A stretch of DNA of 64,000 nt from CAWDDG01 sp963801065 (GTDB taxonomy: Bacteria; Actinomycetota; Actinomycetes; Jiangellales; Jiangellaceae), in assembly GCA_963801065.1 (NCBI GenBank), contig CAWDDG010000002.1, positions 124,001-188,000 of the forward strand, in the 5' to 3' direction. Positions 36,968 to 46,044 of this stretch are shown here, piece after piece. Made by a program: the position numbers and the translations under genes. The notes under the pieces are model-generated. The model had not been told where the DNA came from, searched no databases, and saw only the letters and a program-made list of their open reading frames with translations. Numbering within the stretch: the first letter of the stretch is position 1; the number at the start of each line of letters is the position of its first letter.

Positions 36968-37846
36968 TCACATCTCCCAGGCAGGTCCCGCCGGCGGCGC
37001 GTCGTCGCGGACCGCGGTAGCGCGGATGAGGCCATAGGGCCGGTCGGTGGCGTGGAAGACCTCGTTCGGGTTCTCGAGCCCGAACGAGGTCAGGTCGACC
37101 GCGATGTGGTGCCTGTTCGGCGCCGACAGCCTGATCTCCGCGACCTCCGGGCGCTCCTCGAGCACGCCACGACCCATCTCCCACAAACTTTGCTGCAGCG
37201 CCATGCTGCGCGTCGTCGCGAACCGCGACAACAGGATCGCGCGGACCGAGGCGTACGACACGGCCCAGTCGACGACGAGCGTCCCGTACCGCCACTGAAC
37301 CTCCAGCGAGGTCGCCAGCACGCGGTCCCAGGTCTCCGGCAAGGTCGTGTACCGGTCGGTCAGGAATCCCGAGAACTCCGAACCGGTCGACTTGAGCACG
37401 GTCAGGTCCTTCAGGCCGGACACGACCCAGGCGGCGCCGCTCTCGACCGTCACCGCGGTGGTTCGCACCTCTGGGCCGGTGCGAACGAAGGAATGGTCAT
37501 GGCCGCGGCCGTCGACCTCGATCCGCTCCCAGGCGAACTCCTCGATGTCGACCCGGGCCAGGTCGACGGGCTCGATGTCGTCGACAAAGTGCCGGCCGAG
37601 GGCCAACGCGAACTCTTCGATCTGGCCGACGCGGCGCTCCTTGGCGAATGCAAAGACAGTGTTCTTCTGGGTGTCGGTCGGCAGCACCTTCGCCTGGTCA
37701 CCGGTCACATGGGCGTCGGCGAAGTCACCACGCAGCGAGGTGGAGACGTTGAGGTCGCGGATCTCGTGCCGTGGGGTGTCGCGGTCGACCCTGAGCAGCC
37801 GGTTCTCGGCCTTGCCGTACCGGTTGGGCCCGAGGACGATGCCCAC
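36968..37846 (-). CDS. Urate oxidase (uricase)
   Basis: 292 residues, two tandem T-fold domains. Recognisable: 'ENRLLRVDRDTPRHEIRDLNVSTSLRGDF', 'VLPTDTQKNTVFAFAKE' (catalytic Thr/Lys region), 'DHSFVRTG', 'LKDLTVLKSTGSEFSGF' and 'APNRHHIAVDL'. The cofactor-free enzyme oxidises urate to 5-hydroxyisourate. The stop abuts the pucR stop (convergent). It is downstream of HIU hydrolase and OHCU decarboxylase genes in the same operon. Confidence 0.95.
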   Translation of the reverse strand: MGIVLGPNRYGKAENRLLRVDRDTPRHEIRDLNVSTSLRGDFADAHVTGDQAKVLPTDTQKNTVFAFAKERRVGQIEEFALALGRHFVDDIEPVDLARVDIEEFAWERIEVDGRGHDHSFVRTGPEVRTTAVTVESGAAWVVSGLKDLTVLKSTGSEFSGFLTDRYTTLPETWDRVLATSLEVQWRYGTLVVDWAVSYASVRAILLSRFATTRSMALQQSLWEMGRGVLEERPEVAEIRLSAPNRHHIAVDLTSFGLENPNEVFHATDRPYGLIRATAVRDDAPPAGPAWEM

Positions 37847-37848
37847 GA

Positions 37849-38181
37849 CTAGCTCCCCCTGTAGGTCGAGTACGCGTACGGGCTCACCAGCAGGGGAACG
37901 TGGTAGTGCTGGTCCGGGTCAACGGTGAAGTCGACGGCGACCCGTGGGTAGAACGCGTCGACGCCCATGCCTGCGAAATAGTCACCGGTGCCGAACACCA
38001 GCCGGTACGCGCCGCGGGCCAGATCATCGGTGCCGAGGCGGCGGACCCTCCCGTCGGAGTCGGTGGCCTCCTCGGCGACCGGCTCCGGCGCCCCGTCGCC
38101 GAGGCGCTCCAGGCGGACGGACACGCCGACGGCCGGACGGCCACGAGCCGTGTCCAGCACGTGCGTCGTGACGGTGCTCAT
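37849..38181 (-). CDS. uraH: 5-Hydroxyisourate hydrolase (transthyretin-like)
   Basis: 110 residues. N-terminal 'VTTHVLDTARGRPAVGVSV' (active-site His), central 'TDSDGRVRRL', and the invariant C-terminal Tyr-Arg-Gly-Ser. It hydrolyses HIU to OHCU, the second step after uricase. Overlaps the upstream decarboxylase gene by 4 nt. Confidence 0.96.
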   Translation of the reverse strand: MSTVTTHVLDTARGRPAVGVSVRLERLGDGAPEPVAEEATDSDGRVRRLGTDDLARGAYRLVFGTGDYFAGMGVDAFYPRVAVDFTVDPDQHYHVPLLVSPYAYSTYRGS

Positions 38182-38705
38182 TGGTACACCAGCCTCTCCA
38201 GCCGGATCCGATTGATCTTCCCGAGTTCGGCCCGGACGATTCGGCGTTCTGTCGTCGGATCGTTGCCGAGGCGATCGCGGGCGATGGCGAGCATCTCGTC
38301 GGCGCTCCTGCCGGTCGCGCAGACGAGGTAGACGTGCCCGAACCGCTCCTCGTATGCGCGGTTGGCCTCGGCCAGACGCTCGAGGGTGTGCTCGTCAGCA
38401 CCAGCCAGTCCGGACTGCTCGCGTCGCGACGAGGCGTTCTCGGGTCGATCACCGATCCTCGGGTGCCCGGCCATCGCCTCGTCGACCTCACGTTCGCTGA
38501 GATCCGCCAGCGCGGCGTCAGCCGCTGCGTACAACGCGTCGGCGTTGCCGTAGGGCCGTCCGGCGACGAGGCTGCGCACCCACGCCGGCGAGGCGCAGCA
38601 CGCGTGCAGGACGGTGCCGGCCCGCTCGTCGGGCAGGGCGTTGAATCGGTCCAGCCCGAGACCACCGGTCACGACCACCTGCCCTTCCGCGCCGCCGTCT
38701 CTCAT
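38178..38705 (-). CDS. uraD: OHCU decarboxylase
   Basis: 175 residues. Signature segments: 'LDRFNALPDERAGTVLHACCASPAWVRSLVAGRPYG', 'MAGHPRIGDRP' (catalytic His), 'EQSGLAGADEHTLERLAEANRAYEERFGHVYLVCATGRSADEML' (all in parts). It decarboxylates OHCU stereospecifically to S-allantoin. First gene of the uraD-uraH-uricase operon, divergent from the deaminase gene. Confidence 0.95.
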   Translation of the reverse strand: MRDGGAEGQVVVTGGLGLDRFNALPDERAGTVLHACCASPAWVRSLVAGRPYGNADALYAAADAALADLSEREVDEAMAGHPRIGDRPENASSRREQSGLAGADEHTLERLAEANRAYEERFGHVYLVCATGRSADEMLAIARDRLGNDPTTERRIVRAELGKINRIRLERLVYQ

Positions 38706-38776
38706 TGATCACCCTAGTGAGGCCGAGCGCCGCAGTTACCGGCCGGCCCGAGCCGGCTCGTGACACAGTGACGGCC

Positions 38777-40137
38777 ATGGCGGAACGGCTCGTGATCGAG
38801 AACGCGACGGTCGCGACCGTGGATGTCGCTGACACCGAGTTCCCGACTGGGCACGTCGTCGTCGAGGGCAACCGGATCGTCGCCGTAGGCGCCGGCGCCG
38901 CGCCCTCGTACGCCGACGACGTAGCCGTGCGCCGCATCGACGGCAGCGGGCATCTCGTCACGCCGGGCCTGGTCAACACCCACCACCACTTCTACCAGTG
39001 GGTCACGCGGGGCCTGGCACAGGACGCGACCCTGTTCGAATGGCTGGTCAGCGCTGTACCCGACCTGGTCGCGGATCGACGAGGACGTCGTCTACGCGGC
39101 GGCTCGCGGCTCGATCAGCTCGCTGCTCCTCTCGGGCTGCACCACCGCCGCGGACCACCATTACGTCTTCCCGCGCGGGGCCGGCGACCTGCTGGGCGCC
39201 GAGATCAGGGCGGCGCGCGAGCTCGGACTGCGATTCCACCCGACGCGGGGTTCGATGGACCGGGGGGTCTCGGATGGCGGGCTGCCGCCGGACTTCGCGG
39301 TCGAGAGCATCGACGGCCATCCTGGACGCGACGGCGAGGCAGTGGACACGCATCACGACCCGTCCCCCGACTCGATGCTCCGCCTCGGCGTGGCACCGTG
39401 CTCGCCGTTCTCTGTGTCGACGGACCTGCTCCGCCAGGCGGCGGGGCTGGCGCGAAGCAAGAACGTGCGGCTTCACACCCACGGCGCCGAGACCGTCGAG
39501 GAGGAGCAGTACTGCCACCAGGTGTTCGGCAAGGGCTCCACGGACTATCTCGCGGGTGTCGGCTGGCTCGGTGACGACGTCTGGATTGCCCATTGCGTGC
39601 ACCTGAGCGACGCGGACATCGCGCGGTTCGCCTCGACGGGAACCGGCATCGCGCACTGCCCGTCGTCGAACGCGCGGCTCGGCACCGGGATCGCCCGGCT
39701 GCCGGAGTTGCTTGCGGCCGGCGTGCCGGTCGGGCTCGGCGTCGATGGCACGGCGTCGAACGAGAACGGGTCGCTCGGCGCGGAGCTGCGTGCGGCGCTG
39801 CTCTTCGCCAGAGCCCGGAAGGGGCCGTCCGCACTCGGCGTGCGACAGGCGCTGCGGGTGGGGACGATGGGCGGCGCGCGGGTCCTCGGCCGTGAGGCGG
39901 AGATCGGCTCGCTCGAGGTCGGCAAGCTCGCCGACATCGCGATGTGGTACGTGGACGGTGTCGAGCACTCGTCGATCGAGGACAAGGTGGCCGCCCTGGT
40001 CCTCGGTTCGCTCCCACCGCTCGCCCTGCTGCTGGTGAACGGACGACCGGTGGTCGAGGAGCGGGCGGCTGACGACCGCCGATGTCGACGAGGTTGCCCG
40101 GGACGCCCGGATACAAGCACAGCGCCTCGTCGACTGA
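38777..40137 (+). pseudogene. 8-Oxoguanine deaminase-like amidohydrolase, broken by indels
   Basis: About 450 codons. N-terminal 'LVTPGLVNTHHHFYQWVTRGLAQDATLFEWL' (in parts) carries the HxH-type metal site, and later 'IAHCVHLSDADIARFASTGTGIAHCPSSNARLG' and 'GVDGTASNENGS' are diagnostic of 8-oxoguanine/atrazine-type deaminases. Inferred shifts: +1 near 39050, +1 near 39317, -1 near 39339, +1 near 40068; net +2, matching the 1361-nt length. The corrected end reads 'ADVDEVARDARIQAQRLVD'. It would deaminate 8-oxoguanine to urate and feed the adjacent uricase. Confidence 0.8.
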
Positions 40138-40405
40138 CCTGCTGTGCTGTCGGCGAACTGCGGGGCGACCGTCCGCGGAGGCTGGGGCGTGGCGCCGCCG
40201 TACCGGCCTTGAGCCGAACCGGCGGTTTGGTGAGCCTTCGGCCGCGCTGGTAACCTGTGGGGTCGCGTGCGCACCCGTTGATCGACGACAGTCGCGGGCG
40301 CGCAGGTTCGCGTCAAGTCCTCCGGGAGTCACCGACCGAGGTCGCCACGCGTGCCGCAGCCCACGACCAGTCCGCAACCACCTATCGCATGAACGAGGCA
40401 CCTGA
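40138..40405. other. Intergenic region before rpsT
   Basis: 268 bp. GGTAACCT (around 40248-40255) is a possible -10 for rpsT. The rest is a GC-rich untranslated leader with no clear gene. Autoregulation of S20 by its leader is known in E. coli but nothing here proves it. Confidence 0.35.
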
Positions 40406-40667
40406 GTGGCGAACATCAAGTCCCAGAAGAAGCGCATCCTCACCAACGAGAAGGCCCGGCTGCGCAACAAGGCGGTCAAGTCCTCGCTGAAGACCGCGGT
40501 GCGCAAGTTCAACACCGCCGCCGAGGCCGGCGACGCAGACGCAGGCCACCACGCTGGCCCGCGACGCCGCACGCAAGCTCGACAGAGCCGCCTCCAAGGG
40601 CGTGATCCACAAGAACCAGGCGGCCAACCGCAAGTCGGCGATCGCGAAGCGCGCCGCGTCCCTCTGA
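40406..40667 (+). CDS. rpsT: 30S ribosomal protein S20 (one frameshift)
   Basis: Starts 'MANIKSQKKRILTNEKARLR' from GTG 40406. After 'AAEAGDADA' the frame is lost. Removing one G near 40544 restores 'ATTLARDAARKLDRAASKG', then 'VIHKNQAANRKSAIAKRAASL' and stop at 40667. That gives the normal 86-residue S20, and the 262-nt locus is three-fold plus one. S20 is a primary 16S rRNA binder, so a true null is improbable: this is strong evidence of consensus error. Confidence 0.93.
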
Positions 40668-40692
40668 GTGCCGCCCCACCGGGCCGGCCGCG

Positions 40693-41669
40693 TCACGCCG
40701 CTCGAGCGGCGCCGATCTCGACGACGGCCGTCGTCAAGGCCAAGGTCGGGTCGTTGCCCCCGCCCTTGACCTGCAGATCGGCGGCCGCGACCGCGCGGAT
40801 CGCCCGCACCAGCCCGCTGGGTGTCCACCCGCGCAGCTGGTTCCGCAGGATCCGAACCTTCCAGGGCGGCACACCGAGATCGCGGGCCAGGTCGGCGTCG
40901 CGGACGCCGCGCGGCGCGCCGGCAAGTCGGGCCAGCGAGCGTACCGCCGTGGCCAGCGCCGCCGTGATCAGGACCGGGTCGGTGCCGGTCTCCACCGCCC
41001 AGCGCAGCTGCTCGAGCGCGTCGACCGTGCGGCCCTCGACGGCACGGTCGGCCACGACCCAGCCCTTGACCTCGGCCCGGCCCTCGAAGTAGGTCGCGAC
41101 GACCGCGCTGTCGACGACGCCGGCGTCGGCATCGGCGGCGAGCTGCGCCGCGGCGGAGGCCAGACCCCGCAGGTCACCGCCGACCGCCTCGACCAGGCGC
41201 CGCGCGGCTGCTTCGTCGATGCGGCCGCCGGCTGCGGCAACTTCGGACCGGACGAACGCGACCTGGTCGTCGGGGCGGGTGACGCGCTCGCAGACGACCG
41301 CGCGCACCACCGACCGCACGCAGCGCGTCGAGCAGCCGTTTCGCCTTCGGCCCACCTGGATGGACGAGGATCAGGTGGACGTCATCGGCCGGTGCCGTGG
41401 CATAGGCGAACAGCGAATCGGCTGCTGTCTCGGAGACGTCCTGCACGTCGCGGACCACGAGGACGCGACGGCTCGCGAACAGCGACGGGCTGACGTGCTC
41501 GGCCAACGCTGCCGCCGTCAGGTCGGCACCGGCGACCTCGGTAGCGTCGGCATCAGGATCGGCCGCACGGGCCGCCCGCGTCACGGCCGCGATCGGCACG
41601 CTCGGCGAGCAAAGCCTCCGGGCCCACGACGAGCGTGACCGGGGCGTCGAGGGCGAGAGGCGCAGGCAT
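40693..41669 (-). CDS. holA: DNA polymerase III delta subunit (two frameshifts)
   Basis: Starts at ATG 41669 ('MPAPLALDAPVTLVVGPEALLAERA'), shifts near 41602 to 'IAAVTRAARAADPDADATEVAG', and shifts again near 41335 into 'VVRAVVCERVTRPDDQVAFVRSEV...'. The end 'VRILRNQLRGWTPSGLVRAIRAVAAADLQVKGGGNDP' is the clear HolA C-terminus. Length 977 nt is three-fold plus two, consistent with two inserted bases. HolA opens the beta clamp in the clamp loader. Convergent with rpsT, 25 bp apart, the standard actinobacterial arrangement. Confidence 0.88.
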
Positions 41670-41745
41670 CGGCCCCAGGATGGCACGTTGCTCGAAAGAC
41701 GTGATCGTGGCCGGACTCCGGTCTGCCCGGGCAGCGCGGATGTGC

Positions 41746-44080
41746 TCAATGCGCGGGCACGCGTGGCCCGTTGACGATCGCCAACCCGCCGTCCGGTGTG
41801 CGGACGACCGCCATCGAGCCGTCCACGTCGGTCCGGCGGACCGTCATGCCTGCCGCCTGCAGCACGCGGAGCGTCGCCGCCGCCGGATGACCGTAGCGGT
41901 TGTCCGCACCGACCGCGACCAGCGCAAGCGTCGCGCCCAGACCGGTGAGCAACTCCGGCTCCTGGTGCATAGAACCGTGGTGCGGAACCTTGAGAACGTC
42001 GGCACGCAGCCCGGGTTCGGCGCGCACCAGCGCCCGCTGGGCCTCCGGCTCGATGTCGCCGGTCAGCAGGATGCGCAGGCCCGCGACCTGCGCGTCGAGG
42101 ACGATGCTGGCGTTGTTGGCGAGCGACCCGTCGTTGATGATCCGCCGCGGCCAGAGCACGCGCAGCTCACGGACTCGCCGATCGCGATCTCCTCTCCGGC
42201 CCGGGCGATCGAGGCGGGTACTCGAGCCTCCTCGAGCCAGCCGTGGACGAGATCGGCCTGCTCGCCCGGATCCGCCAGCGGCGACACCAGGACCTGCGCG
42301 ACCTGCCTGCCGTCCAGCACTCCCGGAACGCCCTCCACGTGGTCGGCGTGGAAATGCGTCAAGACGAGGAGCGGCACCTGCTCGATTGCCAGCGAGTCGA
42401 GGCACCGCCGCACGGGAGCCGGGTCCGGGCCCGCGTCGACGACCACAGCGGAGCCGTCACCAGCCCGCAGCACCAGCGCGTCGCCCTGGCCGACGTCGCA
42501 CGCGACGATCGAGCCAACCGGGTGGTGGCCAACCCGGCGTCGGCGCCCGGGCGACCATGACGACGAGAACCAGAGCGGCCGCAGCCGACGTCATCGGCCG
42601 CCGGAGCATCGCCGGGAGGACGACCACCGCGCAGATCGCCAGCGCCGCGGCGATCAGCACACCGACGGCGCCATCTGGCCAGGCCACGACCGCCCCGGGC
42701 AGGTCCGCGCCGTGACGCGAGACGATCACGATCCAGGCGGCCGGCAGGCCCGCGCCGTAGCCGAACAGGGCGGCCACCGAGGAGGACAACGGCGAGACGA
42801 CCGCCGCGCCTGCGCCGAGCACGGTCGCGGGCGCGATCGCCGGCGCGGCCACGAGGTTCGCCGGTATCGACGCGAGGCTCGCCTGTCCGGCGATCGCCAC
42901 CACGACCGGCGCGCAGGCGGCCTGCGCCGCCAACGTCACCGCACAGGCCTCCGCCACCGGACGGGGAAGCCAGGGCATGGCGTCGCGCCATGCCGGTGCG
43001 AGGAGCAGGATCCCGCCGGTGGCGAGCACCGACAACGCGAAGCCGGCGTCGCGCCCGAGCCATGGGTCGACCAGCAGGAGGACGACGACGGCGGCGGCGA
43101 GGGCCGGAACGCCGCGCCTCCGGCCCGCAACGGTGAGTCCGGCCAGGGCCACCAGACCCATCGCGCGCAGCTCTCAGGACGCTGGGCTCGGGCCGGGCCA
43201 GCAGCACGAAGCCGAGCGACGGCCAGCGCTCCGACGAACGGCAGGCCGTATCCGCGCACGCCGGCCCACCGGGCCGAGCCCAGAACGGCCACCAGCAGGA
43301 TCGTGACGTTCGTGCCGGAGACGGCCGTCAGATGGGTCAGCCCCGTCGCCCGCATGTCCTCGCGGACGTCGTCCGTCATCATGCTCTCGTCACCGACGAC
43401 GAGCGCAGGTACCAGCCCGCGCGGATCCTGCGAGAGCCCCGAGACCGCCTCGCGCAGTCCAGCTCGCAGTGGCTCGGTGAGGCGGCTGGACCACCCCGGC
43501 CGGTCGACCGTCTCGGGCGGGTCGTGCACCCGCAAGACTCCTGCGACGTCGCCGCGACCGTCGTGCGGGGACCAGCCGACCGGGCGTGGACACCTCCTGG
43601 CCCGGCCGCAGCTCCGCCCATTCGGTGTCGGTCGCCAGCAACAGCACCGGGGTGCGCACCCGAGCGGCGGCACCCCGGCCGGTCACCATCTCGATCCGCA
43701 GCCGCGCGATCACATACGAGGACTCGTCGGCGCCGCCTGCCATCCGTTCGCAACTGCGGGTCCGTGACGAGGACGCCGTCGACATGCACGGCGGCGCCTC
43801 CGGCCGCCAGGTCGTCGACGGGCCCCGCACGCACGCCGGCGGCCCGAGCGGCACCGAGTGAACGCGCCGCCGACGAGACAGGCCAGGGCCGCGAGTGCCG
43901 CGAGTCGTGACCGCCGCGGATCGAACGCGCCGAGAGATGATGACCGCAGCCAGCGCCGCTGTGACTGCCGTGCCCACCACCGCTGGCGTCGGTGCCGCCA
44001 CACCGGTGACTACTCCTGCCCACGTCGCGGCGGCCGCCGGTACCAGCCTCAGATCACGGCCGATCGGCCGACCCGGTCAC
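41746..44080 (-). CDS. comEC: DNA uptake channel ComEC/Rec2 (many frameshifts)
   Basis: Pieces in all three frames add up to a ~775-residue ComEC. N-terminus 'DLRLVPAAAATWAGVV', competence domain 'THLTAVSGTNVTILLVAVLG' (the 'SGxH/N' region), many membrane helices ('LAAAVVVLLLVDPWLGRDAGFALSVLATGGILL' in parts), and a C-terminal MBL-fold domain 'VLTHFHADHVEGVPG' with 'LLTGDIEPEAQRAL' and 'DVLKVPHHGSMHQ'. At least six single-base shifts are needed. Start GTG 44080 overlaps the comEA stop. Forms the membrane pore for transforming DNA or is ancestral; function is moot if truly broken. Confidence 0.8.
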
Positions 44081-45028
44081 ACGGTCGCCAGACCGGCGAG
44101 TTCCTCGAACTTCTTGGGCCCGATGCCGGTGACCTCCTGCAGCTCGTCGACGGAGGTGAACCGCCCATGCTGTTCCCGCCAGTCGAGGATCCGCGCGGCG
44201 AGCGTCGGGCCGATGCCCGGCAGGGTGTCGAGCTCCTCACTGGTCGCGGTGTTGAGGTTGACCAGCGCCTCGGCTCCTCCTGGCGCACCGGTGCCCGGCG
44301 GGCCGGCGCCCGCGGGCACAGCCACGCCGACGAGCACCTGCTCCCCGTCGGCGACGAGGCGGGCGAGGTTCAGCCCTGCCAGGTCGACACCGTCGTGGGC
44401 GCCGCCTGCTGCCTCGAGCGCATCGAGCACCCGGGACCCGGTCGGAAGCCTGACCACGCCGGGGCTGCGTACCTTGCCAGCAACGTGGACGACCAGCTCC
44501 CCTGGAGCTGCCTCCCCAGTCCGCCGACCCGCTCGCCTCGGACGTCGATGCCGGCAGCCCCGATGCGGGCGTTCCAGAAGCGACCACCGTCGCCGACGGC
44601 CCGACGGGTTGGACCCGAGGACGCCCCAGACCCAGCAGGAGAGCGGCGACAGCGAGACCGAGCAGGACGACGAGCACGACGACCATGGCATGGCCGCGCT
44701 CGAGCCCGAGCCGTCCTCGCCGCAACCCCGCCGGCACGGCTTCGACGGCGGTGCGCACGGCGAGCGGAAGCCGATCCAGGACGGCCGAGCCGTCAAGCGG
44801 GCTCGTCGAGTCGGGGGAGGCGTCGCGCGGTGACGCGTGCCGCAGGTCCGCGGACTCGTCCCAGGTTCCGTCGTCCGCACCCAAGCGGATGCCCGGTGGC
44901 ACCTCGGGCACCCAGCCGGACCGGACGGCCGTCGCCGCCGCCCGTGGGCGGGCAGTCAGTGCGGCGATCCGACGGCGGGCAGCTCGCGCCCGCTCACTGT
45001 CGGGCCGCCTGACTCGTGCGAGTCGCAT
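44077..45028 (-). CDS. comEA: ComEA-like DNA-binding protein (one frameshift)
   Basis: About 316 residues once corrected. A long N-terminal cytoplasmic part (~125 residues) precedes a membrane helix ('AMVVVLVVLLGLAVAALLLGLG'). An SLBB domain follows ('ELVVHVAGKVRSPGVVRLPTGSRVLDAL', in parts), then a C-terminal helix-hairpin-helix ('NLNTATSEELDTLPGIGPTLAARILDWREQHG'). The frame changes at a GGGG run near 44515; the 952-nt length is three-fold plus one. It binds incoming DNA and hands it to ComEC. Confidence 0.87.
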
Positions 45029-45166
45029 GCAGCGACGCTAGGAAGAGCGGTCCGGTGGCGCCCTTCCATCGGACCACGCTGTGGACGACGTGATCTGTGA
45101 CGCGGCGCCTGTGGACAGCCCTCGTGCGGTTGCACCCACGGGATGCGGGCCGGGGCGTGGATCGTC

Positions 45167-46015
45167 TCAGCGCGGGCAGACGACGACGCCGAGCAGGCCC
45201 GGCCCGACGTGCGCTCCGATCACCGCGCCGACCTCGGCCACGACGAGCTGACCGAGCGCGGGCACCCGGGCCTGCAGCCGCGACGCGAGGGCTTCGGCCC
45301 GCGCGGCGTTGTCGAGATGGTGCACGGCCACGTCGACGCGGGTCCGGCCGGCCCGCTGGAGCGCGAGCTCCTCGAGTCGCGCGACGGCGCGCGACGAGGT
45401 GCGTACCTTCTCCAGCGGCAGGATCTGGCCCTGGGCCAGGTGCAGCAAGGGCTTCACAGCCAGAGCAGTACCCAGGAGCGCCGCCGCCGGTCCGATCCGT
45501 CCGCCGCGCCGCAGGTACTCGAGGGTGTCGACGTAGAAGAAGCACGACGACCGCTGCGCCCGCTGGCGCGCGACCTCGGCGATCTCGTCGACCGCGAGAC
45601 CTCGGTCGGCCGCCTCGACGGCAGCCAGCACGGCGAAACCGAGGCCCATGCCCAGTGACTGCGAGTCGACGACCTCGACCGGCACCGGTGCATCCCTCGC
45701 AGCCAGCCGGGCCGCGTCGGCCGTGCCGGAGAGAAGGCCGGAGATGTGCACGGACACGACAGCGGACGCGCCGCCAGGCGGCGGCGGTCTCGTAGGCGTC
45801 GAGGAACGCCCGCGGGCTCGGCCGGGAGGTGCTGACCCGGACCCGTCGCCGCAGCGCATCAGCGACCTCGGCGGGGCCCATAGCCGTGCCTTCGTCGAAG
45901 GAGCGCCCGTCGACGACCACCTGGAGCGGGCACGACGACGATGCCGGTGTCGGACTGTTCGCCCGGCGTCGAGATAGGCCGTGGAGTCGGTGACGATCGC
46001 GACGTCCCGGCCCAT
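45167..46015 (-). CDS. DegV family fatty-acid-binding protein (three frameshifts)
   Basis: Starts 'MGRDVAIVTDSTAYLDAG' at ATG 46015, then needs single-base removals near 45963, 45929 and 45778. This gives '...VVVDGRSFDEGTAMGPAEVADALRRRV' and then 'ASAVVSVHISGLLSGTADAARLAARDA' to the end. Three insertions restore the original frame, so the 849-nt length divides by three. DegV proteins bind fatty acids (FakB-like). The raw frame is open upstream into leuS, giving a false 1252-codon fusion. Confidence 0.85.
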   Translation of the reverse strand: MGRDVAIVTDSTAYLDAGRTVRHRHRRRARSRWSSTGAPSTKARLWAPPRSLMRCGDGSGSAPPGRARGRSSTPTRPPPPGGASAVVSVHISGLLSGTADAARLAARDAPVPVEVVDSQSLGMGLGFAVLAAVEAADRGLAVDEIAEVARQRAQRSSCFFYVDTLEYLRRGGRIGPAAALLGTALAVKPLLHLAQGQILPLEKVRTSSRAVARLEELALQRAGRTRVDVAVHHLDNAARAEALASRLQARVPALGQLVVAEVGAVIGAHVGPGLLGVVVCPR

Positions 46016-46044
46016 GGCCGGGAGGGTACCCGGTGCCGGACGGC

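Noticed and set aside
41635..43767. 710-codon plus-strand frame
   Set aside because: Antisense to holA/comEC; low-complexity Arg/Thr/Ser protein. The comEC fragments on the minus strand match a real family.
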